From NCBI GenBank assembly GCA_964575975.1, contig CAZNTU010000132.1, positions 1-15,320 on the forward strand: 15,320 bases of DNA. The letters run 5' to 3'. The position numbers and the translations under genes are program-made. The stretch comes from G963674505 sp964575975. Its GTDB lineage: Bacteria; Desulfobacterota; Desulfobacteria; Desulfobacterales; SKZT01. A model generated the notes under the pieces. The model was not told where the DNA came from and searched no databases. It worked only from the letters and a program-made list of their open reading frames with translations. Positions 7,301-13,039 of the stretch are shown here, piece by piece (position 1 is the first letter of the stretch; each line of letters starts with the position of its first letter).

Positions 7301-7729
7301 CTTCGTTTTGAACTCGAACAGAAAGACGCCCCATGGCTGATCTTCGGCAAGATTCAGAAGGCGAGAAACGGCAATCCGGTCTTCCCCGGGCTTGAAGCCG
7401 AAATCTTTTTGAAGGTCGCGGGGGATCGCCACATCCGCCAGGCGCTGGACGGTCATGGGAACGGGCCACTCCAGCTCGCGCCGCAACAGTTCGACAAAAT
7501 TCTCTTCGCATTCCACGGCGGCAATGGCCTCGCGAGGAAGCGGTTTGATATCCGAGCGATTGTTTTTCTTTTGCTTTGCCATTTGTCGTTTGGCTCTCCT
7601 TTTTTCGCTTCGGCACATATACCTTGCCAAGTGGAAGACTTTTTCGACGGTATCCCTGTCCATCCCGCAGCTTGTGTCCCCGGCAGCCAGGCAAGCATAC
7701 CGATCCATGGACGGCGTACTGCAAACCAT
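4346..7729 (-). CDS. Eco57I-type single-chain restriction-modification protein (type IIG-like)
   Basis: The protein has 1127 residues. The methylase core has motif I DPALGSGAF at 493-501, the preceding GRGAYYTHPAEV (about 426-435), and motif IV NPPY at 711-714, the signature of N6-adenine methyltransferases of the Eco57I family. The N-terminal region contains GVFLFEFKTKRPYL (134-147) with E139-F-K141, a plausible PD-ExK nuclease half-site. The C-terminal about 200 residues (KVVGYIHDNNTGPSYPDV, KSPGVIRFGVRPGG, QRELVGVANLGDG) look like a TaqI/Eco57I-type target-recognition domain. Nuclease, methylase and specificity in one chain fit type IIG/IIL. The start is ambiguous: ATG 7729 has GGGAG 7 bases upstream; internal ATG 7582 (MAKQKKNNRSD) has AAAGGAG 13 bases upstream and would remove 49 residues containing four Cys. 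It lies 55 bases after the FAH-family gene on the same strand, so it may be co-transcribed with it. Confidence 0.9.
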   Translation of the reverse strand: MVCSTPSMDRYACLAAGDTSCGMDRDTVEKVFHLARYMCRSEKRRAKRQMAKQKKNNRSDIKPLPREAIAAVECEENFVELLRRELEWPVPMTVQRLADVAIPRDLQKDFGFKPGEDRIAVSRLLNLAEDQPWGVFLFEFKTKRPYLSHPRRLLRVLGSRRTLRKGDPIWDRSDLLFICTPDWSRFQFVHFSGEKPESAIVSTFGWKGPDDPFLYALCKHNLPRLRMPQPTKDGSYDADGWRTAWRDAFSVKPVADEFYATLKEVFDAVQSGVKGLEGENRRFFAELVVNRMVFLKFVEKKGWLDDDRDYLYNRFQTHGRKNYWRHFLCDFFFEGLCKEKSQRSRKVNGLLGNVPFLNAELFAASDKWDDRSVEIENRVFDLLFDKLLNPYNFAVRETSSIDVEVAFNQDLLGYGYEELVADRHGRGAYYTHPAEVNFMCRESLRAYLESRCPEIGKELVGKLVYAELRNDDSVSEKEALDLYQAIHDVTVVDPALGSGAFPVAMTKHLFLALRTLGEYLKNSKAFAKLLDQGGMTDSEDAFALKLHIIERSIYGCDIDYFAVQIAKLRFWIELMADCDRPEALPNFNCKLVVGDALVGVAGTDGKGNPIVLEDLLGHPTRPVGQGSRTQLVGKKFVGKLANLKQQYFKARKASERKSLENRIAKMRDGFLRSVGAQPEKFKKTNNHVLWQIDFAEIFAGDSPGFDIAIANPPYLRSERIDAQVKSLANETYKHLFRELEIVRKCDLYVYFCLRATILCRSSGVICFICSNSWLDIGYGRALQLHFLTTAQIVGIYESAVRRSFSGADVNTAITILKNIQKRDDATEWAARFIMLFCPFSDVGFSMVNDIRSIDSSCERERFKISVVRQKQLLKDGAMGHGNGKYTGDKWGGRYLRSPVFFQRMIDERRDIFCRLGEICKVVGYIHDNNTGPSYPDVDFLKSVKDVQSILVTRKSPGVIRFGVRPGGNSRRKAPILFPRTLGTRHVIVWNPEGVYGKEFYKIIPQKGEELAVMSQLVSTFGILQRELVGVANLGDGALKFSGDDLGLFWIVKNLPTDAVKDSFEKLAQRTAYDYIKELYQDDRRQLDKIIFDAIGISEDVREQIYVSAEKLIANRLRRAGSVRGGKG

Positions 7730-7784
7730 CCAGTCGCTCCCGGCATGAGCGGGCCAGTTCCAGCGACTCGGGTCTGCCCGGCGA

Positions 7785-8615
7785 TCACCCTACTACGCGG
7801 CAGATATTTCTCAAAACTCCGATCTTCTCGATTTCGATCACGATCTCGTCGCCGTCCTTCATGTAAATGGACGGCTCCCGGAAGACGCCCACGCCGCTGG
7901 GGGTGCCGGTCAGGATCAAGTCGCCGGGGAAGAGGGCGAAGTGGCGGGACAGGAACGAGACGAGGTGCGCCGCAGGGAAGATCATGTGTCCGGTATTGCT
8001 GTCCTGCATGATCCGCCCGTTCAGGCGGGCTTGGATATGGAGGTTCTGGGGGTCCGGGATTTCGTCGGATGATACGATCCACGGGCCGAGAGGGCAGAAG
8101 GAGTCGAGAGATTTTCCTCTTACCCACTGGCCGTCCCCGAATTGGAGGTCGCGGGCGCTGACGTCGTTGGCGCAGGTATAGCCGAAAACGGGTTCCAAGG
8201 CCTTGTCTTCGGGGCAGTCGCGGGTTTCCTTGCCGATCACGACGGCCAGTTCGGCCTCGAAGTCCACTTTCTTGGCGATGGCTTCGCTCCAGCAAATAGC
8301 GTCCGAGGGGCCTATGACGCTATTGGAGAATTTCGCGAACACCAGAGGGGAGAGGGGGACCTTGGCCTTTCCTTCGTCGGCGTGCTCCAGGTAATTCAAC
8401 CCGATGGCGATGATTTTGCTCGGGCGGGACACCGGCGGGGCCAATTCGATCTCGGCGAGGGGAATCGCCGGGCCGGAGACCGGAAGCTCCTCCAATGGGT
8501 TCGATTTGATCATGAATTCGATCATGTCCCCGTCGAAATCCAAAGGCTGGATGTTCTCCCCGGATACCAAGCCTAGGCGGATTCGATTTTTTTCGCGGAA
8601 TTGGGCTATTTTCAT
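7785..8615 (-). CDS. Fumarylacetoacetate hydrolase (FAH) family protein
   Basis: The protein has 276 residues and the full FAH-superfamily C-terminal fold. Visible motifs are KIIAIGLNYLEHADE (67-81), DFEAELAVVIGK (118-129), YTCANDVSARDLQ (146-158), GKSLDSFCPLGPWIV (167-181) and LTGTPSGVGV (235-244). The metal ligands expected for the family are Glu120, Glu122 and Asp151. Members hydrolyse or decarboxylate beta-diketo or 2-keto acids (fumarylpyruvate hydrolases, oxaloacetate decarboxylases, 2-keto-3-deoxy sugar acid dehydratases and similar); the exact substrate cannot be read from the sequence. The start is supported by GAGGA 8 bases upstream (8621-8625). It is divergent from a patatin-tautomerase pair across a shared upstream region; the tautomerase also acts on keto/enol acids in its family, which may hint at a common pathway. 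Confidence 0.92.
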   Translation of the reverse strand: MKIAQFREKNRIRLGLVSGENIQPLDFDGDMIEFMIKSNPLEELPVSGPAIPLAEIELAPPVSRPSKIIAIGLNYLEHADEGKAKVPLSPLVFAKFSNSVIGPSDAICWSEAIAKKVDFEAELAVVIGKETRDCPEDKALEPVFGYTCANDVSARDLQFGDGQWVRGKSLDSFCPLGPWIVSSDEIPDPQNLHIQARLNGRIMQDSNTGHMIFPAAHLVSFLSRHFALFPGDLILTGTPSGVGVFREPSIYMKDGDEIVIEIEKIGVLRNICRVVG

Positions 8616-8709
8616 TTTTTTCCTCGCGTGGTTTTTCGTTGTTTCTCTTGCAAGCCTTTTTTACACAATCGATTTCGATTTGCAAACGAAATGGGGATAC
8701 TGCGAAAGC

Positions 8710-8739
8710 ATTCCGGAACAGTCCAAACTATTCCGGAAT
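8710..8739. promoter_or_regulatory. Two ATTCCGGAAT-type palindromes spaced 20 bp apart
   Basis: ATTCCGGAA occurs at 8710-8718 and again as the perfect palindrome ATTCCGGAAT at 8730-8739, so the centres are exactly 20 bp (two helical turns) apart. This is the geometry expected for two dimers binding the same face of the helix. The pair lies between the divergent FAH and patatin genes and could control either. Confidence 0.5.
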
Positions 8740-8749
8740 TGCGATGCGG

Positions 8750-8770
8750 TTTGGTCTGAAAATGACCAAA
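8750..8770. promoter_or_regulatory. Operator-like inverted repeat TTTGGTC-N7-GACCAAA
   Basis: A perfect 7-bp inverted repeat with a 7-bp spacer ends 10 bases upstream of the -35 box of the patatin promoter. The size and position fit a dimeric regulator such as a GntR, TetR or LysR-type protein, but no regulator gene is in the window. Confidence 0.5.
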
Positions 8771-8780
8771 GAATAATGAA

Positions 8781-8809
8781 TTGATGTTTTTTCCCCGGAT
8801 GCATATAAT
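8781..8809 (+). promoter_or_regulatory. Near-consensus sigma-70 promoter for patatin-tautomerase pair
   Basis: TTGATG (8781-8786), a 17-base spacer and a perfect TATAAT (8804-8809) are present. Transcription would start near 8816, giving a leader of about 38 bases before the ATG at 8854. Confidence 0.65.
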
Positions 8810-8853
8810 TCGCCCATTTCAAATTTTAATGCATTCGAAAGAGAAAAGAGAGC

Positions 8854-9936
8854 ATGTCGAAAAATGTAAGCATATTCGCGGGAAGAAAGGCATTGGGATT
8901 GATCCGGGACAACGGGTTTTCGCCCGAAATGGTCGAGGTGGTCGCGGGGGCGGCGGGCGGTCCCAAATGGCTGGTGTTATATCACATGGATCGGTTCCTT
9001 TTTTCGTCATGGCTTGTCCCGAGGACTCGCCCGCTTTATCTGATCGGCTCGTCAATCGGCGCTTGGCGGTTTTCCGCGCTTTGCCGAAAGAAACCTTTGC
9101 AAGCGTTGGACAGGTTCGCCGAAGCCTATATCGGGCAGACTTACGCCAGGAAACCTACCGCGCGGGAAGTGACGGAGGAGACGGTTCGGATCATGGACGC
9201 GTTTCTGGACGACGAAGGGGTCCGTGAAATCTTGAACCACCCGTTTCACAGGCTGAACCTCCTATCCGTGTACTGCCGACGCTTGGCCTCTGCGGACGCC
9301 AAGCCACTCCTGGGACCGGTCATATTGGCATCCGCGCTGCTGAACATGATCGACAGGCGTTTTCTAAAATTCTTTTACAAGCGCGCCTTGTTCTACAATC
9401 CCAAAAACCCGCCCCCGTTTTGGAACATGAACGGGTTTCCGCCGATCAGGACGCCTTTGGACGAAAAGAATCTGAGAAGCGCCCTTCTCGCCACAGGTTC
9501 CATCCCCCTTGTCATGAACCGCGTGAAAGACATTCCGGGAGCGCCGGCGGGGGTCTACCGGGACGGCGGAGTCGTCGACTACCACCTGGATATCGATTTC
9601 ATGCGCCGGAAGGACAAAATCGTTCTCTATCCGCATTACAGGGACCGGATCGTGCCGGGATGGTTCGACAAGAAACTCGCGGGCAGAAAGCCCGGCGCGG
9701 ACCGGATGGCCCAGGTGCTGATGGTTTCGCCGTCGGAATCCTTCGTTTCCAGGCTGCCCCTCGGAAAAATATCGGACAGGAACGATTTTTGGCTGTTCAA
9801 GGGAAGGGACAGGGAACGAATAGCCTATTGGAAAAAAGTCGTGGAGGCGGGACGGCAGTTTGCCGAGGATTTCGCCGAGGTTTTGGAAAGCCGGCGAATC
9901 CGGGAGCTGGCGAGGCCTATGGACTGCCGGAACTAA
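8854..9936 (+). CDS. Patatin-like phospholipase / lipid acyl hydrolase
   Basis: The protein has 360 residues. The patatin signatures are in order: an oxyanion-type glycine turn AGAAGGPKW (31-39), the nucleophile elbow GSSIG at 65-69 with Ser67, and the catalytic Asp237 in YRDGGVVDYH. Ser/Asp dyad enzymes of this family release fatty acids from phospholipids or other acyl esters. No signal peptide is visible, so it is likely cytoplasmic or peripherally membrane-associated. The ribosome site is a weak AGAGAG just before ATG, but the start is fixed by the clear promoter upstream and the conserved N-terminal region. A tautomerase gene begins 18 bases after its stop, indicating an operon. The physiological substrate is unknown. 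Confidence 0.88.
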   Translation: MSKNVSIFAGRKALGLIRDNGFSPEMVEVVAGAAGGPKWLVLYHMDRFLFSSWLVPRTRPLYLIGSSIGAWRFSALCRKKPLQALDRFAEAYIGQTYARKPTAREVTEETVRIMDAFLDDEGVREILNHPFHRLNLLSVYCRRLASADAKPLLGPVILASALLNMIDRRFLKFFYKRALFYNPKNPPPFWNMNGFPPIRTPLDEKNLRSALLATGSIPLVMNRVKDIPGAPAGVYRDGGVVDYHLDIDFMRRKDKIVLYPHYRDRIVPGWFDKKLAGRKPGADRMAQVLMVSPSESFVSRLPLGKISDRNDFWLFKGRDRERIAYWKKVVEAGRQFAEDFAEVLESRRIRELARPMDCRN

Positions 9937-9954
9937 AACCCAAAGGAGAAAACC

Positions 9955-10158
9955 ATGCCATATGTGAATATCAAAATCACCAAGGAAGGCGCCACGCGGG
10001 AACAAAAGGAGAGACTCATCAAGGGCGTGACCGATCTTTTGGCGGACGTGCTCGGCAAAAATCCCGAGACCACCTTCGTCATCATCGAAGAGGTGGACAC
10101 CGACAACTGGGGAATCTCCGGAGAGTGCGTAACTGCGAGGAGGCAATGCGGCAAGTAA
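9955..10158 (+). CDS. 4-oxalocrotonate tautomerase family protein
   Basis: The protein has 67 residues, beginning MPYVNIKITKEG. Removal of Met exposes Pro1, the catalytic base of this family. The middle (EQKERLIKGVTDLLADVLGK) is the single helix, followed by the beta strand TTFVIIEEVDTDNWGISGE. The size and pattern match hexameric small tautomerases, which interconvert enol and keto forms of unsaturated dicarboxylic acids or related compounds. AAAGGAG lies just before the ATG. It directly follows the patatin gene and shares its promoter. The final residues (CVTARRQCGK) carry two Cys, which is slightly unusual. The substrate is not predictable. Confidence 0.93.
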   Translation: MPYVNIKITKEGATREQKERLIKGVTDLLADVLGKNPETTFVIIEEVDTDNWGISGECVTARRQCGK

Positions 10159-10207
10159 TCACCCCGCACAGCTTTTTGGCGTTCGGGTCGGCCAAGCGAT
10201 TTAATCC

Positions 10208-10236
10208 TTGACATGGTGCGTCGGAAGCTTTAACAG
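10208..10236 (+). promoter_or_regulatory. Candidate promoter for NifX-like gene
   Basis: A perfect TTGACA (10208-10213) is followed after 17 bases by TAACAG (10231-10236), a poor -10 match (three of six). It is the best pair in the 179-base gap after the tautomerase gene. Confidence 0.35.
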
Positions 10237-10283
10237 TTTACGAGCATATGTTCATTAAGGACATTGTATGGAATGATGGGAAT

Positions 10284-10298
10284 CGGTTGCAGCAACCG
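10284..10298. promoter_or_regulatory. 15-bp perfect palindrome CGGTTGC-A-GCAACCG
   Basis: The 7-1-7 inverted repeat sits between the candidate promoter (-10 near 10231) and the ribosome site of the NifX-like gene. The single central base excludes a simple RNA hairpin, so a downstream operator is likely. Confidence 0.45.
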
Positions 10299-10337
10299 AG
10301 TGTGTTTTCGAAATTAACGGAAAGGAGTTTTATTAGA

Positions 10338-10748
10338 ATGGATACATTGATAGCGGTGCCGTCGGAACAGCCCGGAGGCCTTGACGCCCAGGTCGGCGCT
10401 CATTTCGGACATTGCGAGGTCTACACGTTGGCGTCCGTCGAAGCCGGCGAGATCAAAAACGTGCAAATCATACCCAATATTCCCCACGAACAGGGCGGAT
10501 GCATGGGGCCGGTGAACTATCTCGCCCAGCAGGGCGTGAAGATTCTGATCGCGGGCGGAATGGGACTTCGTCCGCTGCTCGGTTTCAACCAAGTGGGAAT
10601 CGACGTCTATTACGGCGCCGGCGCACGATGCGTCAAGGAAGCGGTCGCCGGGGTCATTTCCGGTTCCTTGATCAAATTCACGCCTCAACATACCTGCGGT
10701 GGCGGCGGACAGCATCCGAACCACTCCTGCGGAGACCACCAGCACTAA
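10338..10748 (+). CDS. NifX/NifB-type dinitrogenase iron-molybdenum cofactor domain protein
   Basis: The protein has 136 residues. It starts MDTLIAVPSEQPGGLDAQVG, then AHFGHCEVYTL, the canonical opening of the NifX/NifB C-terminal-like family, and continues with GGCMGPVNYLAQQGVKILIAG and GMGLRPLLGF. The end (residues 117-136) is rich in His, Cys and Gly (HTCGGGG then SCGDHQH), suggesting metal binding. Family members bind or carry iron-sulfur or iron-molybdenum clusters. In sulfate reducers stand-alone copies are common outside nif operons, so nitrogen fixation should not be assumed. ATG 10338 is chosen because AAAGGAG lies 10 bases upstream (10321-10327) and the family begins there; the in-frame ATG at 10248 adds 30 residues that do not fit. 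Expression may be controlled by the palindrome at 10284-10298. Confidence 0.9.
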   Translation: MDTLIAVPSEQPGGLDAQVGAHFGHCEVYTLASVEAGEIKNVQIIPNIPHEQGGCMGPVNYLAQQGVKILIAGGMGLRPLLGFNQVGIDVYYGAGARCVKEAVAGVISGSLIKFTPQHTCGGGGQHPNHSCGDHQH

Positions 10749-10786
10749 TTCCCGGAAAGTCCTTCTTTTTCCGGCTCGGGCTCGCT

Positions 10787-10825
10787 GGCGCGCTTTTTCT
10801 TTCCCTCCCGCGAAAAAGTCGCGCC
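10787..10825. terminator. Strong hairpin between convergent NifX-like and cupin genes
   Basis: GGCGCGCTTTTTC (10787-10799) pairs with GAAAAAGTCGCGCC (10812-10825) with one bulged base. A smaller hairpin, CCGGAAA/TTTCCGG, lies just upstream (about 10752-10774). No T-tract follows the large stem on either strand, so this is a plausible bidirectional transcription barrier and not a textbook intrinsic terminator. Confidence 0.4.
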
Positions 10826-10931
10826 GGCGGGCCTGTATCTATCCGGCGTCCGTTCAAGCGAATCCTTCTTTCGAAATTCGCATCCAAAATCCTTTCGCAA
10901 TCCGCAAATGGGTGGGAGGTCGGTCTCGGAA

Positions 10932-11258
10932 TCAACGGTTCCTGTAGTCTTCCCGGACGGGGTGGAACACGTCGAGGATTCTGCAGTCGGTGACGGCCTT
11001 CCCCGAGTGGAGGACGTTTCCGGGAATCACGACGACATCGCCGACTCCGATCACCCTGGGTTCGCCCCCGACGGTGAGTTCGAATTCGCCCTCGAGGGGG
11101 TTCGCCACCTGCTCGTGGGGGTGGGAATGCGCCGGCAGCTCGGCCCCGGCGTCGATGTTCCAATAGGCGAAGGTCATTGTGTCGCTATGCACGAATCTTA
11201 CCCGGAACCCGGGAACGAGTTCCTTTTCCTCGATGTTCTCCAGATTTTCGAATGCCAC
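10932..11258 (-). CDS. Small cupin-domain protein
   Basis: The protein has 108 residues when started at GTG 11258. That start is preferred over the longer ATG frame (11327) because AAAGGAGG lies 5 bases upstream of the GTG. Cupin motif 1 is AGAELPAHSHPHEQVANPLEG, with metal ligands His44, His46 and Gln50 (or Glu49); motif 2 is VVVIPGNVLHSGKA with His84. The single-domain size and HxHPHEQ pattern are typical of small metal-binding cupins of varied function (dioxygenase, isomerase or sensor-like). It lies downstream of aprB on the same strand but is separated from it by a terminator, so it is probably transcribed separately. The substrate is unknown. Confidence 0.88.
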   Translation of the reverse strand: MAFENLENIEEKELVPGFRVRFVHSDTMTFAYWNIDAGAELPAHSHPHEQVANPLEGEFELTVGGEPRVIGVGDVVVIPGNVLHSGKAVTDCRILDVFHPVREDYRNR

Positions 11259-11385
11259 GGTATCCTCCTTTGCGATCAGTTTGAAACGGGTTCCTTTCAG
11301 GACTGTCGGAAATCGCGCGGATGCCATTTATGCCGTACATGCAGTCCACGCTCCTACCCTTTAATTCGCGGGAGCCGGTCCCATG

Positions 11386-11415
11386 AAAAGCAACAAGCGC
11401 AAGGAAGCTTGTTGC
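11386..11415 (-). terminator. Rho-independent terminator of aprB
   Basis: On the minus strand GCAACAAGC, an 8-base loop and GCTTGTTGC form a perfect 9-bp stem followed directly by TTTT. It begins about 68 bases after the aprB stop codon. Confidence 0.7.
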
Positions 11416-11483
11416 AACCTCCCTGCGCCTTGTTTCCTAAAAGCTAACCGCTAAAAGCCGACGGCAATACTTGCCAGGACATG

Positions 11484-11921
11484 CTACGCCAAAGCTTGGG
11501 GACGGGGAATGGCTTTGCCGTCCTTTTCCTCGGTCGACAGCAGGCCGCTGTCCAAATCCTTGCCCTTCAGATCGGAATACGCGTTGGCCTCCCCCTCGGG
11601 CGTGGTGCGGATGGGGAACTTGAAGCGCTTGACCGTGCCGTTTCTGAACTTGCAGGTCCACATCACGTCCTCGGTACCCATCATGGGCATCACGCTGCTT
11701 CCGAGCGGAACAAAGTCCGAATATCCGCGAACCTCGATGGCTTGCGTGGGACAGATTTTCACGCACGAAAAGCATTCCCAGCACTGGTCGGGCTCCTGAT
11801 TGTAGGCCTTCATGGCGTTGGGATCGAGGACCATGAGGTCGTTGGGGCAAATGTACATGCAAGCGGTCTTGTCGCCGCCCTTGCAGCCGTCGCATTTTTC
11901 CTGGATGACGAAACTCGGCAT
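11484..11921 (-). CDS. aprB: Adenylylsulfate (APS) reductase beta subunit
   Basis: The protein has 145 residues, starting MPSFVIQEKCDGCKGGDKTA. The first cluster of Cys is 10, 13, 21 and 25; the second is CWECFSCVKIC with 47, 50, 53 and 57. Together they bind two [4Fe-4S] clusters. The remainder (EVRGYSDFVPLGSSVMPM, DVMWTCKFRNGTVKRFKFP) is characteristic of AprB, not of generic ferredoxins. AprB passes electrons, usually from QmoABC, to the FAD subunit AprA, which reduces APS to sulfite and AMP in the cytoplasm during dissimilatory sulfate reduction (or the reverse in sulfur oxidation). AGGAGG lies about 10 bases before the ATG. Oddly, aprA, normally immediately downstream, is absent: a terminator and then a cupin gene follow. 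Confidence 0.95.
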   Translation of the reverse strand: MPSFVIQEKCDGCKGGDKTACMYICPNDLMVLDPNAMKAYNQEPDQCWECFSCVKICPTQAIEVRGYSDFVPLGSSVMPMMGTEDVMWTCKFRNGTVKRFKFPIRTTPEGEANAYSDLKGKDLDSGLLSTEEKDGKAIPRPQALA

Positions 11922-12214
11922 TTTGGAACTACCTCCTAAGCTATGTTGTAATAATCCGACCCGCCGGAGTCGCGTCCGCTATGCGACCGCAAGACGCTCC
12001 TTCGCCAATTCGATATGCTCGGCGCGTCGAAGCGCGCCTTTAAATCAATGGGAATCGTCCGGTCGATCATGCCGGATTCGAGACTCGCGGGTCTGTCGCG
12101 TCCACCGTCGGACGCCCCTACACCATAAGGCGCAAGACGTCGGCGTCAACCCGTAAACGGAGATTCAACGTCCCGGAATCATTGCTGATCTTTAAAAAGA
12201 ACAGGCGATCGCAG
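11922..12214. other. Intergenic region upstream of aprB with several hairpins
   Basis: No coding frame is convincing. Two perfect 6-bp hairpins are present: GGCGCG-TCGAAG-CGCGCC (12021-12038, followed by TTTAAAT on the plus strand) and GCGTCC-ACCGTC-GGACGC (12098-12115). The region should contain the aprB promoter, but I found no confident -35/-10 pair, and it does not look like a tRNA. Confidence 0.4.
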
Positions 12215-12223
12215 TTACTGCGA
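12209..12223 (-). terminator. Hairpin with the stop codon in its loop
   Basis: TCGCAG-TAA-CTGCGA is a perfect 6-bp stem whose 3-base loop is the TAA stop of the molybdenum-carrier fusion gene. On the minus strand a T-tract (TTCTTTTT) lies about nine bases further on, so it may contribute to termination. Confidence 0.35.
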
Positions 12224-13039
12224 CTTCACCAATTTCAAGACGTTTCTTTTTTGGCGGAGCCTAGCCCCCGCCCTTTCCAGAATGACGCTCACCGCCGCGA
12301 ACACGTCGTCTCCCTCGAAGCCGCCCGTTTGCCTGCACGATTTCAGCAGGGGCGAGTCCACTCTGGCGAGCCCGAACCGAGCAATAATGTCGCGGGCGAC
12401 CGATTCGCCGAACAATTCGAATTTGGCCGGGGACATATTCGCGATTTTGGTTCGTTCGGCGAAGGAAAGGCCGGAGATGAATTCTTCGGCGGCATCGTCC
12501 GGGGTTTGCGGAAAGCGATCGGAAACCAGCGATTCGTAGGGCTTTCCGGGTCCGCGAGACAGGCTCGAATCGATCATCTCCAAAAAGTACGCGGTCTCCA
12601 GCATGTCGAGCACGGCATTGTAGATTTTGGGGTCCTTGCTTCCCCTGGGTCCGGCCACGTTCAGGACTTCGATCCTTTCGCTCGCAATCCAGTCGCGGAT
12701 TTTTTCGGCCGCCTGGAACGGCGTGGTTTGATCCAAATCGATATGAAGATGCGGCCTGCCTCTGCTGACGGCCATTTTACGGGTGTAGTCCGAGCCGCCG
12801 GTCAAAGGCCCCCTGGAAACGAGCAGAGTGCCGTCGGATTCCAGGACATTCTTCAGCGTGCGACGCGGATAGCTCGGTTCGGGGATCTCCTGGAGCATGT
12901 ACTTGTCGGGCAGAACGCCGTCCTCGGCCCAGCGGCCTTTGACGATCCACCCGCCGTGCGGAACGTCGAACTTGAGCGCGAAATCCAGCGCGGCTCGATC
13001 GACTCCGGTTTGTCCTCCTGAAATTATTTTTTTAACCAT
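12215..13039 (-). CDS. Putative molybdenum carrier (SLOG-like) protein fused to a DUF6794-like domain
   Basis: The protein has 274 residues and two parts. Residues 1-155 match the putative molybdenum-carrier family, a Rossmann-like fold related to lysine decarboxylase/SLOG proteins: ISGGQTGVDRAALDFA (6-21), SRGPLTGGSDYT (75-86) and NVAGPRGSKDPKIY (127-140). The second part, about residues 176-258 (DDAAEEFISGLSFAERTKIA then NMSPAKFELF), resembles DUF6794, a short helical domain usually found in small hypothetical proteins. Members of the first family have been proposed to carry molybdenum cofactor or bind a nucleotide-like ligand, which is not proven here. ATG 13039 lies inside the last codons of aroB (16-base overlap) in the -1 frame and lacks a strong ribosome site, so translation is probably coupled to aroB. 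Confidence 0.82.
   Translation of the reverse strand: MVKKIISGGQTGVDRAALDFALKFDVPHGGWIVKGRWAEDGVLPDKYMLQEIPEPSYPRRTLKNVLESDGTLLVSRGPLTGGSDYTRKMAVSRGRPHLHIDLDQTTPFQAAEKIRDWIASERIEVLNVAGPRGSKDPKIYNAVLDMLETAYFLEMIDSSLSRGPGKPYESLVSDRFPQTPDDAAEEFISGLSFAERTKIANMSPAKFELFGESVARDIIARFGLARVDSPLLKSCRQTGGFEGDDVFAAVSVILERAGARLRQKRNVLKLVKSQ

Noticed and set aside
10338..10748. NifX-like protein as evidence of nitrogen fixation
   Set aside because: Stand-alone proteins of this family are common in anaerobes without nif genes, and no nif gene is in the window.
11259..11327. Longer ATG start of the cupin gene
   Set aside because: The extra 23 residues are not cupin-like, and a strong AAAGGAGG precedes the GTG at 11258.
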